Shown here: positions 28,234-37,753 of the stretch, piece by piece
Layout: every line of letters starts with the position of its first letter
How positions within the stretch are numbered: the stretch's first letter is position 1
NCBI GenBank assembly: GCA_016713335.1
Contig: JADJPH010000013.1
Location: forward strand, 75,102-139,101
Origin: Candidatus Fredericiella danica
Lineage (GTDB): Bacteria; Chloroflexota; Anaerolineae; Caldilineales; Caldilineaceae
Length of the DNA stretch: 64,000 bases
Direction of reading: 5' to 3'
Notes under the pieces: model-generated
What the model saw: only the letters and a program-made list of their open reading frames with translations
Told to the model about the DNA's origin: nothing
Database searches by the model: none
Position numbers and translations under genes: made by a program

Positions 28234-29028
28234 GTGATATTTCCGCAGGAAGTACCTACACCCATCCCGCTCTTTGCGCCGAGTGCTGCACCGGCGGCGG
28301 CGGGCGCGCCTGCGGCCGCAACGCTTGCGGCCACACCGCTGCCCTTGACGGTCGACGCCGCCGCGAGCGCGGCAACCACCGGTGCGACGGCGGCGACCGC
28401 GGCGCCAGCGACGGACCTGGCGTCCATCCTTGCCCTTGTTATTTATCTGGCATTTTTTGGCTGGATTGGGTATCGCCGCGGGGCAACCCGTGAAACGATC
28501 ACCTTTGTGGTGTCATTGGGGATGTTCTTCCTGTTGCAGCGGTTTAGCGATCGCTTCGTCAGCATCGCCGACAAGTTTGGCAAGGGCTTAGCCTTTGCCA
28601 CAGGACAGGAGATCCCTGCGGTTTCTCCGTTGGGCGCCTGGGCGGAGGCAAACCAGACAACATTCCTGATCAGCATCTGGTTGGTCGTGGTGGTCTTCAC
28701 CTATTTCATGACCCAGCACTTCGTCCGCAAGAGCAAATCGAATGGGTGGGCAGTGCTGGCCGGCTGGGGCAACGCGCTCGTCTTTGCAACGGTCTTTGCA
28801 CCGTTGCTGACCGGGCTGATCTTTCCAGGGGCTACCCCTCCGGATGAAGTCAATCATCTGCTGATTCTCTCGTTCCTGGGCAATATCTGGAACGAATTCC
28901 TCCGCCTGTTTGGGGAGTTTTGGGCGCTCATTGGGCCGCTAGACACACAGATCGTCTTTCTGGGCATGGTGGTGCTTGTGTTGCTCGCAGCATTTACGCT
29001 GCGCACTAGCGCAAAAGCAAAGAAGTGA
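28234..29028 (+). CDS. CvpA-like multi-pass membrane protein A between murG and murC
   Basis: 264 residues from a GTG at 28234 with GGAAACGG upstream. About 75 N-terminal residues are Ala/Pro/Thr-rich low complexity. Then come about five hydrophobic segments (LALVIYLAFFGWIGYRRG, ISIWLVVVVFTYFMTQ, WGNALVFATVFAPLLTGLIF, IVFLGMVVLVLLAAF). FGWIGYRRGATRETITFV resembles the CvpA-type helix-Gly-Arg-Gly entry. It sits with a second such gene inside the dcw cluster, suggesting a wall or division-related membrane role. No catalytic residues were identified. Confidence 0.65.
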   Translation: MIFPQEVPTPIPLFAPSAAPAAAGAPAAATLAATPLPLTVDAAASAATTGATAATAAPATDLASILALVIYLAFFGWIGYRRGATRETITFVVSLGMFFLLQRFSDRFVSIADKFGKGLAFATGQEIPAVSPLGAWAEANQTTFLISIWLVVVVFTYFMTQHFVRKSKSNGWAVLAGWGNALVFATVFAPLLTGLIFPGATPPDEVNHLLILSFLGNIWNEFLRLFGEFWALIGPLDTQIVFLGMVVLVLLAAFTLRTSAKAKK

Positions 29029-29074
29029 CATAGCCACGACCGGGCATTGATCTGTCGAGTAGGACAACGCAAGC

Positions 29075-29617
29075 GTGGGACCGGTAGAACTGGTTTTTCT
29101 GACAATCCAAGTGATCATCGCCGCAGTTGGGGTGGTGCGTGGCTATGCCCGTGAATTGGGCAACACGTTGGTCTTTATGGTTGCGATTTTCTTGTTGTCC
29201 TACCTGGGTGAACGGGCGCAGCCATTGCTCGAACAATTTGGCACGATCGTCTTTGGATTCCAACCCGACTCGACGCAGATGGACGGGTTCCTGATGTTGC
29301 TCTATTGTGGCACCTTTCTAGCCGTGGTTTTTGCGAGCTATGCAGGCAAGACGCTCGACTTTGGCGGCAGAGAGTTGGCTCCGCCCGAAGGGACGTTTAT
29401 GTCGCTCGCCGTAGGGCTGCTCAATGGGTACCTGGTGGCAGGAACCCTGTGGTTCTATGCCAACGAGTTTAACTATCCGTTTACCAACGTGAACACAACC
29501 GAGTTCACACCGTTGGCGGAGACAATGCTCAACTACTTGCCGCAGACAGTCGTGGCGAACCCGGTGGCATGGATGGTGCCCGTGGCCCTGTTGATCCTGC
29601 TGCGAGTGCGCGGGTAG
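29075..29617 (+). CDS. CvpA-like multi-pass membrane protein B between murG and murC
   Basis: 180 residues from a GTG. Segments: VELVFLTIQVIIAAVGVVRGYARELGN, TLVFMVAIFLLSYLGE, FLMLLYCGTFLAVVFASYAGKTLD, LAVGLLNGYLVAGTLWFYA and WMVPVALLILLRV. The VRGYARELG entry and the following helix layout match CvpA/colicin-V-production-like proteins. It follows the related 28234 gene by 46 bases and its stop is just upstream of murC. Function unknown. Confidence 0.65.
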   Translation: MGPVELVFLTIQVIIAAVGVVRGYARELGNTLVFMVAIFLLSYLGERAQPLLEQFGTIVFGFQPDSTQMDGFLMLLYCGTFLAVVFASYAGKTLDFGGRELAPPEGTFMSLAVGLLNGYLVAGTLWFYANEFNYPFTNVNTTEFTPLAETMLNYLPQTVVANPVAWMVPVALLILLRVRG

Positions 29618-29631
29618 GCGTGGACAAAACT

Positions 29632-31074
<1,443 letters not shown>

Positions 31075-31077
31075 CCG

Positions 31078-32040
31078 ATGATTGCGGAACTTGATCTTAC
31101 AACGCCCATCGCATTGGGCGTGGATATCCGGCGTAACGCTGAACTGGCGCCACTCACCTCGATGAAGGTGGGGGGACCGGCGGACCTGCTGGCCACGGTG
31201 ACAACTGTTGGCCAGATGATCGGCCTCGTGCGCTGGGCGCGTGCCCAGGATCTGCCGTACTACGTCCTGGGCGGCGGCAGCAACATTCTGATTGCAGACG
31301 CCGGCATTCGTGGGTTGGTCATTCACAACCGGCTGCGCCAGGTGCGCGTGGACCCTGCGCCGTGTTGTGTATTTCCAGACGACGAGCGCCCGTTTCTCTA
31401 TGCGGAAAGCGGCGCCCCCATGGCGGGCGCGGCGCGCACCAGTATTGCCGAAGGGCTATCCGGTCTTGAGTGGGCGGTCAGCATTCCCGGCACCGTCGGC
31501 GGCGCCGTCGTTGGCAATGCCGGGGCGCATGGCACGGAGATCAAGGACAACCTTTGGGGCGCGATGATCATGAACGCCGAGGGGGATGTCGAAGAAGTCG
31601 ATGCGGTGATGCTGGAATTTGCCTACCGGACGAGCGCGCTAAAACAGCAATTGGCGGTGAAGGCTGGGTTTGGTCCCGTCGTGCTGAGTGTCAATTTCCG
31701 GCTCGAAGCCGGCGATCCTGAAAAAATCCGCGCACGTGCGGATGAATACCTGCAGCACCGCCGCCGCACGCAGCCGGTTGAGCCTAGCGTTGGCAGCACA
31801 TTTCAGAATCCGGAGGGTGACTTTGCGGGTCGTTTGATAGAAGCCGCAGGTCTCAAGGGTGCACGCAGCGGCGGCGTCGAGGTCAGCGGGCTGCACGCCA
31901 ATTTTATCGTGAATCCGGGCGGCGTGGGTGCGGGTAAAGCAGCGGACGTGCTTGAACTGATGCGGGAAATTCAGCAGGTCGTATTCGAACGTTTCGGGGT
32001 CAAACTGGAGCCAGAAGTGCAGTTAGTGGGTGATTGGTGA
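31078..32040 (+). CDS. murB: UDP-N-acetylenolpyruvoylglucosamine reductase MurB
   Basis: 320 residues. FAD-binding motifs: TSMKVGGPADLLA, YYVLGGGSNILIADAGIRGLV and SGLEWAVSIPGTVGGAVVGNAGAHG; the C-terminal part has QPVEPSVGSTFQNPEGDFAGRLIEAAGLKG with the catalytic Ser region and VNPGGVGAGKAADVLELM. These match type IIa/b MurB without the extra YQ loop. It completes UDP-MurNAc synthesis. The stop overlaps the ddl start (GTGA). Confidence 0.95.
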   Translation: MIAELDLTTPIALGVDIRRNAELAPLTSMKVGGPADLLATVTTVGQMIGLVRWARAQDLPYYVLGGGSNILIADAGIRGLVIHNRLRQVRVDPAPCCVFPDDERPFLYAESGAPMAGAARTSIAEGLSGLEWAVSIPGTVGGAVVGNAGAHGTEIKDNLWGAMIMNAEGDVEEVDAVMLEFAYRTSALKQQLAVKAGFGPVVLSVNFRLEAGDPEKIRARADEYLQHRRRTQPVEPSVGSTFQNPEGDFAGRLIEAAGLKGARSGGVEVSGLHANFIVNPGGVGAGKAADVLELMREIQQVVFERFGVKLEPEVQLVGDW

Positions 32041-33131
32041 CGCAGAAATATCGGATTGGCGTCCTCTTTGGTGGGCGCAGCAGCGAACATGAGGTCTCTT
32101 TGGCGAGCGCACAGAACGTGATGGATGCGCTGCGCCAGGCAGGCCATACGGTGATTCCGATCGGGATTCTCCCGTCAGGACAGTGGCTGCCGCGGCCTGA
32201 TGCCCATGTGCTGCTTGCGGAGCGCGCCGTTGAAGAACACCATGGGCGCGCCGGCTCGGATCCTGGAGAAGGGTGGGGGCTGTTGCCCCATGCGGCGCCG
32301 GAAGCGCCGCTCCCGGACATCGATGTCATCTTTCCCGTGCTGCATGGTCCCTATGGCGAGGATGGCACGGTGCAAGGGCTGTTGGAGATGGCCAACCTGC
32401 CGTATGTTGGCTGCGGTGTTCTGGCCAGCGCACTGGCGATGGATAAGATCATGGCGCGGCGCATCTTCGCCGAAGCGAAACTACCGCAGGTGCCTTATGT
32501 TGCGCTCAACCGCGCTGCCTGGCGTAGCGATCCCAACGCCGCCCTTGCCGAGATTGAGCGGACCCTTGGCTATCCGGTCTTTGTCAAACCCGCCAATCTG
32601 GGGAGCAGCGTCGGCATCAGCAAGGCGCGCGATCGGAATCAATTGGTGGCCGCGCTGCATGATGCGGCGCGCTTTGACCGCAAGTTGCTGATCGAAGCAG
32701 CCGTGCCCGACGCAAGGGAGATCGAGGTGAGCGTGCTCGGCAATGTCGACCCGGCGGCGAGTGTGCCGGGTGAGATCATCCCTGGCAATGAGTTCTATGA
32801 CTATCAAGCCAAATACATCGCCGACAACAGCGAGTTGATCATACCGGCAAGACTCGATGCCGCAGTGACGGCACAGGTGCGCAAGTTGGCGGTTGCTGCC
32901 TTTAAGGCGCTTGACTGCGAAGGTCTGGCCCGGGTGGATTTCCTGCTCGATGGGAGCACAAACGAAATTTACTTGAATGAGGTCAATACGATGCCCGGCT
33001 TTACCCGGATCAGCATGTACCCAAAGCTTTGGGAAGCGACCGGGGTGAACTATCCGGAATTGGTCGACCGGCTCGTGCAACTGGCACTTGAGCGCTATTC
33101 TGACCGTCAGGAGAACTGTACGACGCTGTGA
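32037..33131 (+). CDS. ddl: D-alanine:D-alanine ligase
   Basis: 364 residues from a GTG at 32037 that overlaps the murB stop; a TTG at 32034 is also in frame. ATP-grasp motifs: VLFGGRSSEHEVSLASA, VLHGPYGEDGTVQGLLE, VGCGVLASALAMDK, FVKPANLGSSVGISKA, EIEVSVLGN and YLNEVNTMPGFT with FL-x-D (RVDFLLDG). It supplies D-Ala-D-Ala to MurF, encoded in the same cluster. An Ala/Glu/His-rich stretch around residues 55-80 is slightly longer than in short Ddl enzymes. Confidence 0.95.
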   Translation: MTQKYRIGVLFGGRSSEHEVSLASAQNVMDALRQAGHTVIPIGILPSGQWLPRPDAHVLLAERAVEEHHGRAGSDPGEGWGLLPHAAPEAPLPDIDVIFPVLHGPYGEDGTVQGLLEMANLPYVGCGVLASALAMDKIMARRIFAEAKLPQVPYVALNRAAWRSDPNAALAEIERTLGYPVFVKPANLGSSVGISKARDRNQLVAALHDAARFDRKLLIEAAVPDAREIEVSVLGNVDPAASVPGEIIPGNEFYDYQAKYIADNSELIIPARLDAAVTAQVRKLAVAAFKALDCEGLARVDFLLDGSTNEIYLNEVNTMPGFTRISMYPKLWEATGVNYPELVDRLVQLALERYSDRQENCTTL

Positions 33132-34054
33132 GTCAGAAGAAGAAGGCGGCAAACGGGCAACGACCGGCCGCCACGACCTCATCCAGGCCGGTGCAAAGCA
33201 CAGAAGGTGCGGCACGGAGCCGAAGAAATCAGCGGCGGCGCCAGCACATGATGCGCCAGATGCGCCGCTTTGAGGTGCTGTTGCCGGCCGGGGCTGTTGC
33301 CGGCCGGGTGACACTGCCGCATCTTCAAATGCCGGCTTTGGGCGGCATTTGGAGACAACGCTGGTTCTGGTTTGCCGTCATGGGGTTTTCTGCAATCCTG
33401 GGTTTGGTCACCTGGATTCACACGGACGAGCGGTGGTTTATCTATGCCGAGGATGTGCACTTTAACGGCTTGCATTACCTGTCGCAAGAAGAACTATTCA
33501 CAGCAAGCAAGCTGGATGGGTGGAATGTCTTTTGGATTGACCCAAATCAGGTGAGTCGGCAAGTCCGCTCGAATCCGTATGTGATGAGTGCAGCGGTGCA
33601 TCGCGATCTAATTGGGGCCAAAGTCACGGTGGACGTGATCGAGGCGAGACCTGTGGCGTGGTGGGTCACCGATCTGGGCCGGCGTTGGTTGCTGGATAGT
33701 GGCCTGGCGTTGGAACCACGCGGCGACTCTCCGCGGGGGGTGATGGAGATTCTGGATAAGCCGGCGGAAGCGACCGCCCCGGGAGCGTCATTGGGCAGCG
33801 CAGTCGATCCGGATGTGCTTGTGAGCGCACAGGCGCTGGTCAGCCGGCTGCCCGGGGTTGCGCCACTGCGCTACCAGCGCGATATCGGGCTGAATTTTCT
33901 GTTACCGGGCACGCCGTATTGGGTGTATTGGGGTGACGGCGCCAACGCTGAACGCAAGCTCGAATACCTTGCCGCCGGGGAACGCCTGCTCGACGAGGGC
34001 AAGTTGGAAGGCAACGTCATCGATGTACGATTTGACCCGCCGTATGTGAAGTAG
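33128..34054 (+). CDS. ftsQ: FtsQ-like division protein
   Basis: 308 residues from GTG 33128, overlapping the ddl stop (GTGA). A very basic cytoplasmic segment of about 75 residues (RSRRNQRRRQHMM) precedes one membrane helix (FWFAVMGFSAILGLVTWI), then a POTRA domain (VHFNGLHYLSQEELFTASKLDGWNVFWIDP, NPYVMSAAVHRDL) and a FtsQ beta domain (GRRWLLDSGLAL). FtsQ/DivIB scaffolds the FtsBL complex in the divisome. Position between ddl and ftsA is standard. Confidence 0.9.
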   Translation: MSQKKKAANGQRPAATTSSRPVQSTEGAARSRRNQRRRQHMMRQMRRFEVLLPAGAVAGRVTLPHLQMPALGGIWRQRWFWFAVMGFSAILGLVTWIHTDERWFIYAEDVHFNGLHYLSQEELFTASKLDGWNVFWIDPNQVSRQVRSNPYVMSAAVHRDLIGAKVTVDVIEARPVAWWVTDLGRRWLLDSGLALEPRGDSPRGVMEILDKPAEATAPGASLGSAVDPDVLVSAQALVSRLPGVAPLRYQRDIGLNFLLPGTPYWVYWGDGANAERKLEYLAAGERLLDEGKLEGNVIDVRFDPPYVK

Positions 34055-34093
34055 GGGATCGCAGTTGCCCCTGCCGTAGAAGGAGTTGTTATC

Positions 34094-35365
34094 ATGCCGG
34101 AAATTATCAGTGCAATCGACATCGGCACGACCAAGATCTGCGCCCTCATGGCGGCAGTCACTACCGATAGCCTGGGCAGAACCTCACTCAAGATGCTGGG
34201 CGAAGGCCAGGTCGCCAGCCGTGGGATCAGGCGCGGTGTCGTGGTGAATGTGCCGGAAGCCACCGCGGCCGTCGGTGAGGCAATCGAGAAATGTGAGAAG
34301 AGCGCCGGTCATCAAATCCTGGGCGCCTATGTGGGGATCGCCGGGAGCCACATCGGTACGCGCAATTCCAAGGGGGTCAGCCCGGTGGACAAACGTCATG
34401 GGATAACCGGTAACGACATGCAACGCGCATTGGAGGGTGCAAGGGCAGTGGCGCTGCCCGAAAACCAAGAGGTCATTCACACCATCGCCCGAGAATGGAC
34501 TGTCGACGGCCAGACCGCCGTTCAGCATCCGGTCGGCATGAGCGCGTTCAGGCTTGAGGTGGACGCCCATGTCGTCACTGGGAGTAGCACAGCAGTGCAA
34601 AACCTGGTGCAGTGCGTCGTTGCCCACGGCATCGACGTTGAAGAACTGGTGCTGGAGCCGCTGGCGGCAAACGAGGCAGTTCTGAAGCCTGAGGAACGCA
34701 GAATGGGCGTCGCGGTCGTGGATATGGGCGGGGGCACTTCCGATCTTGCCATCTTCATCGACAATCGGCTCTGCCATACGGTCATTCTGGACATGGGGGG
34801 GAATCACCTCACCAATGATGTCGCCGTTGGCTTGCGTTGTCCGTTTGAGACCGCGGAAGAGCTCAAACTTCGCTATGGCAGCGCTTTGCCGGAGCGCATC
34901 GCCGATGACGAAACCGTCTGGGCAACCGTGTTTGGTGAGAAGGCAGAGCGAAGTTTTAGCCGGCGCTTTGTCTGTGAAGTGCTTGAGGCGCGGGCCATCG
35001 AGATGATGGAAGTCATTGGCGAAAAACTGGACGCAAGCGGCTATCTCGATCGCTTGCCCGCCGGTCTGGTTTTGACCGGCGGCTGCAGCCAACTACAGGG
35101 GCTGACCGAACTGGGCCGTGGCGTGCTGAACATGCCGGTGCGCGTCGGCACGCCGGCAACAAATCTGCCGATCACCGGTATGAGCCGCAACCTATTGACG
35201 CCAACATACTCCACGTCAGTCGGATTGCTCTTGTGGGGCCTGAACGCCGACGAACGGTCGATCCATACACGTTACGAAGCGGACAACGGCGCAAACAACA
35301 GCAGCACCAAATGGGTAGGCCAGGCGGCCAAATGGTTCAAATATCTGTTGCCCGACCGTAATTAA
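34094..35365 (+). CDS. ftsA: Cell division protein FtsA
   Basis: 423 residues with an AGAAGGAG motif nine bases before the ATG. Actin-fold motifs: phosphate 1 ISAIDIGTTKICALM, the 1C domain (YVGIAGSHIGTRNSKGV), phosphate 2 VAVVDMGGGTSDLAIF and adenosine motif VLTGGCSQLQGLTEL. The C terminus ends in a basic amphipathic stretch (GQAAKWFKYLLPDRN) typical of the membrane-targeting helix. It anchors FtsZ to the membrane. Confidence 0.95.
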   Translation: MPEIISAIDIGTTKICALMAAVTTDSLGRTSLKMLGEGQVASRGIRRGVVVNVPEATAAVGEAIEKCEKSAGHQILGAYVGIAGSHIGTRNSKGVSPVDKRHGITGNDMQRALEGARAVALPENQEVIHTIAREWTVDGQTAVQHPVGMSAFRLEVDAHVVTGSSTAVQNLVQCVVAHGIDVEELVLEPLAANEAVLKPEERRMGVAVVDMGGGTSDLAIFIDNRLCHTVILDMGGNHLTNDVAVGLRCPFETAEELKLRYGSALPERIADDETVWATVFGEKAERSFSRRFVCEVLEARAIEMMEVIGEKLDASGYLDRLPAGLVLTGGCSQLQGLTELGRGVLNMPVRVGTPATNLPITGMSRNLLTPTYSTSVGLLLWGLNADERSIHTRYEADNGANNSSTKWVGQAAKWFKYLLPDRN

Positions 35366-35385
35366 GGAGCTTGATGTGAGGAAGT

Positions 35386-35494
35386 CGTGATGCGCGATGC
35401 GTGGAGCGTGAGCCGGGTTGGATGCAATCTGCCGGAGATTGCATTTGCACCACAGTGCGCGACCTGGCTCACGCTCCACGCATCACGCACCACG
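35386..35494. repeat. Long palindrome with nested hairpin between ftsA and ftsZ
   Basis: Arms of about 33 bases (35386-35418 and 35462-35494) pair almost perfectly; the core ATGCGTGGAGCGTGAGCC is exact. Inside the loop a second stem, ATGCAATCT (35422-35430) with AGATTGCAT (35436-35444), is perfect around GCCGG. The element fills most of the 217-base gap before ftsZ. It shares the TGATGCGTG word with the stem after rsmH, so it may be a dispersed repeat. Effects on the ftsA:ftsZ expression ratio are possible but not shown. Confidence 0.7.
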
Positions 35495-35582
35495 ATTCAG
35501 TGAGAAGCAAACAACCCAACCGTCACCGTTCATCGTAGAAATCGTCGTAGACACCGTCTTACCATCGAAGGAGCCGGATTCA

Positions 35583-36821
35583 ATGACACGCAGCAACACG
35601 AACAGCAGCAGCAAGGCGCAAGCGTCCTATGTTGACAGCTACGCCCAGATCAAGGTAGTCGGCGTGGGAGGCGGCGGTCAGAACGCCGTCAACCGCATGA
35701 TTGAAGAAGGGATTCAGGGTGTTGAGTTCATCTCGATCAACACGGATGCCCAGGCCCTGATGTTGTCGAGCGCACCGCAACGGGTGCGCATCGGGGAAAA
35801 GATCACCAAGGGGCTGGGGTCGGGTGGCAACCCTGACATTGGCCAGCGGGCGGCGGACGAAAGCCGCGAAGAACTGCACGAAATTCTGAGCGGCGCCGAC
35901 ATGGTCTTTGTCACCGCCGGCATGGGTGGCGGCACCGGGTCGGGCGCATCGCCCATCGTGGCGCAGGTGGCCCGAGAAATGGGCGCACTGACGATTGGTG
36001 TTGTCACGCGGCCGTTCACCTTCGAAGGCACGCAGCGCCGGCGGGCGGCAGAGCAGGCCATCGAGATGTTGTCGGCGAATGTCGACACCCTGATCACGAT
36101 TCCGAATGACCGTCTGCTCCAGATCGCCGATCGCAAGATGGGGATCAAAGATGCGTTCCGCATGGCGGATGATGTACTGCGTCAGGGCATTCAGGGGATC
36201 AGCGAACTCATTACGGTGCCAGGTCTCATCAACCTTGACTTTGCCGATGTGAAGACGATCATGCAGGATGGCGGCGCCGCCCTGATGGCGATCGGGCGCA
36301 GCAGCGGCGAAAACCGGGCGCGCGAGGCTGCGGAGCGGGCCATCCACAGCGCGTTGCTTGATGTCTCCATCGAAGGCGCCCGTGCGATCATCTTCAACAT
36401 CAAGGGCGGCGAGGACATGAGTCTCTTTGAGGTCAATGAAGCCGCTGAGATCATCCGCGCCAGTGCGCATCCTGAATGCAATATTATCTTCGGTGCGGTC
36501 ATCGAACCGGAGATGAAAGACTCGATGCAACTGACCGTGATCGCCACTGGGTTTGACCGGCCGAAGTCCAAAGATCAATATGACTTCGTCGACAATGCCT
36601 TCCAGCCACGGCGGAATGGCCATGCCACGCCCACTTACAACAACGGTGGCAACAGCTACAACAGTGCCGGCAACGGCAATGGGAACGGCAACGGCAATGG
36701 CGCCCGGATGCAGGAGCCTGCCAAGCCGCCGGCGGACTACACAGTGCGGACGTTTGATCGGGACGACCTGGACATCCCCGCGTTCCTGCGCCGTCAGCAG
36801 CGCACGACCAATGGGAAATAA
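35583..36821 (+). CDS. ftsZ: Tubulin-like division GTPase FtsZ
   Basis: 412 residues from the ATG at 35583, preceded by AAGGAG. GTP-binding motifs: KVVGVGGGGQNAVNRMIEEG, the tubulin signature GMGGGTGSGASPI, and the T7 loop region LINLDFADVKTIMQDGG. After the globular domain comes a linker dominated by Asn and Gly (GNGNGNGNG) and a C-terminal FtsA-binding peptide DDLDIPAFLRRQ. The open frame extends to 35418 through the palindrome but lacks a start with a ribosome-binding motif. It closes the dcw cluster. Confidence 0.96.
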   Translation: MTRSNTNSSSKAQASYVDSYAQIKVVGVGGGGQNAVNRMIEEGIQGVEFISINTDAQALMLSSAPQRVRIGEKITKGLGSGGNPDIGQRAADESREELHEILSGADMVFVTAGMGGGTGSGASPIVAQVAREMGALTIGVVTRPFTFEGTQRRRAAEQAIEMLSANVDTLITIPNDRLLQIADRKMGIKDAFRMADDVLRQGIQGISELITVPGLINLDFADVKTIMQDGGAALMAIGRSSGENRAREAAERAIHSALLDVSIEGARAIIFNIKGGEDMSLFEVNEAAEIIRASAHPECNIIFGAVIEPEMKDSMQLTVIATGFDRPKSKDQYDFVDNAFQPRRNGHATPTYNNGGNSYNSAGNGNGNGNGNGARMQEPAKPPADYTVRTFDRDDLDIPAFLRRQQRTTNGK

Positions 36822-36854
36822 GGTTGGGCCCTGAATGAGGAAAAGAGAAGAGAG

Positions 36855-36947
36855 TTGTCAATCGTCAACGAACGGTTATCAATTGCCAGTGCATTTTTAG
36901 TGGTAAAAATCATCGGCGATTGACTGTTGACCATTGACGATTGACAA
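36855..36947. terminator. Inverted repeat with T-rich tail after ftsZ
   Basis: TTGTCAATCGTCAA (36855-36868) pairs exactly with TTGACGATTGACAA (36934-36947), and the pairing extends imperfectly inward over about 33 bases per arm. It is followed by TTTTCTCTTTCTTT, so termination of the dcw transcript is plausible. The word TTGACNATTGAC recurs within each arm. Remaining 36948-37060 sequence shows nothing recognisable. Confidence 0.5.
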
Positions 36948-37067
36948 TTTTCTCTTTCTTTCCTCAGCCCGCTGGTTTTTGCGCGCCCGGCGCTTTTCCC
37001 AATTCTTAAAGTTTTTGTTTCACCTCGCTACGCAAGCGTTTTCCTTGGTCCCATGCCTTCATTGCAC

Positions 37068-37096
37068 TTGCAACCCCGGCGAATCCGTGTTATACT
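37068..37096 (+). promoter_or_regulatory. Promoter of nrdR-nrdJ
   Basis: TTGCAA (37068-37073), a 17-base spacer and TATACT (37091-37096) form a good sigma70-type promoter. The expected start at about 37103 lies five bases before the first NrdR box. Confidence 0.65.
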
Positions 37097-37107
37097 TTCT
37101 GCCTGTA

Positions 37108-37154
37108 GCCCAAGATATTGTGTTTCTCGAAAAATCTTACACAATATGTAGAGG
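37108..37154 (+). promoter_or_regulatory. Pair of NrdR boxes upstream of nrdR
   Basis: Box 1 at 37108-37123 (GCCCAAGATATTGTGT) and box 2 at 37139-37154 (ACACAATATGTAGAGG) each match 13 of 16 positions of the NrdR consensus ACACWATATATWGTGT. Their starts are 31 bases apart, three helical turns, the spacing usual for NrdR operators. Box 2 overlaps the probable ribosome-binding site GAGG of nrdR. Together they predict repression of nrdR and nrdJ by NrdR when dATP is sufficient. Confidence 0.75.
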
Positions 37155-37163
37155 GTCCCCATT

Positions 37164-37631
37164 ATGAATTGCCCGCACTGTGGACATACGGCGCATCGAG
37201 TCATCGATACCCGGGATACAAGCGACGCCATTCGGCGCCGGCGTCAATGTGAAAAATGTGGGCAACGGTTCACAACCTATGAACACGTAGCCGCGAACTT
37301 GCTTGTCATCAAAAGTGACGGCAGGCGTGAGCCATTCGACCGGCAGAAATTGCTGTCTGGCATCCAGGTAGCCTCGACGAAACGGCCAATCAGTCGCGAG
37401 ACGATTGAGCACCTTGTCGATCAGATTGTCGAGTCGCTGCAAGCGATTGGGCGGGCTGAAGTGCCAAGCAAGGCGATCGGTGGGATGGTGCTCGACCAGT
37501 TAGCGCAGATTGATCAGGTCGCTTATATTCGCTTCGCCAGTGTTTACCTCAACTTGCACGATCTGACGGAAGTGCGGTCAGAGATCGACCGCCTCATGGG
37601 TCGCATGGGCGCGACCACCTCGGCTGAGTAG
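37164..37631 (+). CDS. nrdR: Ribonucleotide reductase repressor NrdR
   Basis: 155 residues, normal length. The N-terminal zinc ribbon has MNCPHCG and CEKCGQRFTTYE (four Cys ligands), followed by the ATP-cone (VIKSDGRREPFDRQKLLSGI, then YIRFASVYLNLHDL). NrdR binds paired operators and represses ribonucleotide reductase genes depending on ATP/dATP. Two boxes lie in its own promoter region and nrdJ lies downstream. Confidence 0.95.
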   Translation: MNCPHCGHTAHRVIDTRDTSDAIRRRRQCEKCGQRFTTYEHVAANLLVIKSDGRREPFDRQKLLSGIQVASTKRPISRETIEHLVDQIVESLQAIGRAEVPSKAIGGMVLDQLAQIDQVAYIRFASVYLNLHDLTEVRSEIDRLMGRMGATTSAE

Positions 37632-37753
37632 TCATTCCTTTTTCGCTGTAGTTCGCCTAACGCCAGGCAAACGCCTGGTGGTATGGTTATTTTTTGCCAG
37701 TTCGGGTCCCTTTGGGACGATAACCCCGTCATTTATGCATTTAGGAGGCGCGC
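37632..37753 (+). promoter_or_regulatory. Structured spacer between nrdR and nrdJ
   Basis: Two stems are present: CCAGGC-AAAC-GCCTGG (37663-37678) and GTCCC-TTT-GGGAC (37706-37718). A T-rich run TTATTTTTT lies nine bases after the first stem, which would suit a weak terminator or attenuator. The nrdJ ribosome-binding site AGGAGG (37743-37748) follows. No B12-box was found, so a cobalamin riboswitch is not supported. Confidence 0.4.

Noticed and set aside
34184..35092. Open frame antisense to ftsA
   Set aside because: Shadow of a highly conserved gene with no start signal or similarity.
37632..37753. Cobalamin riboswitch before nrdJ
   Set aside because: Too short and without a B12 box.
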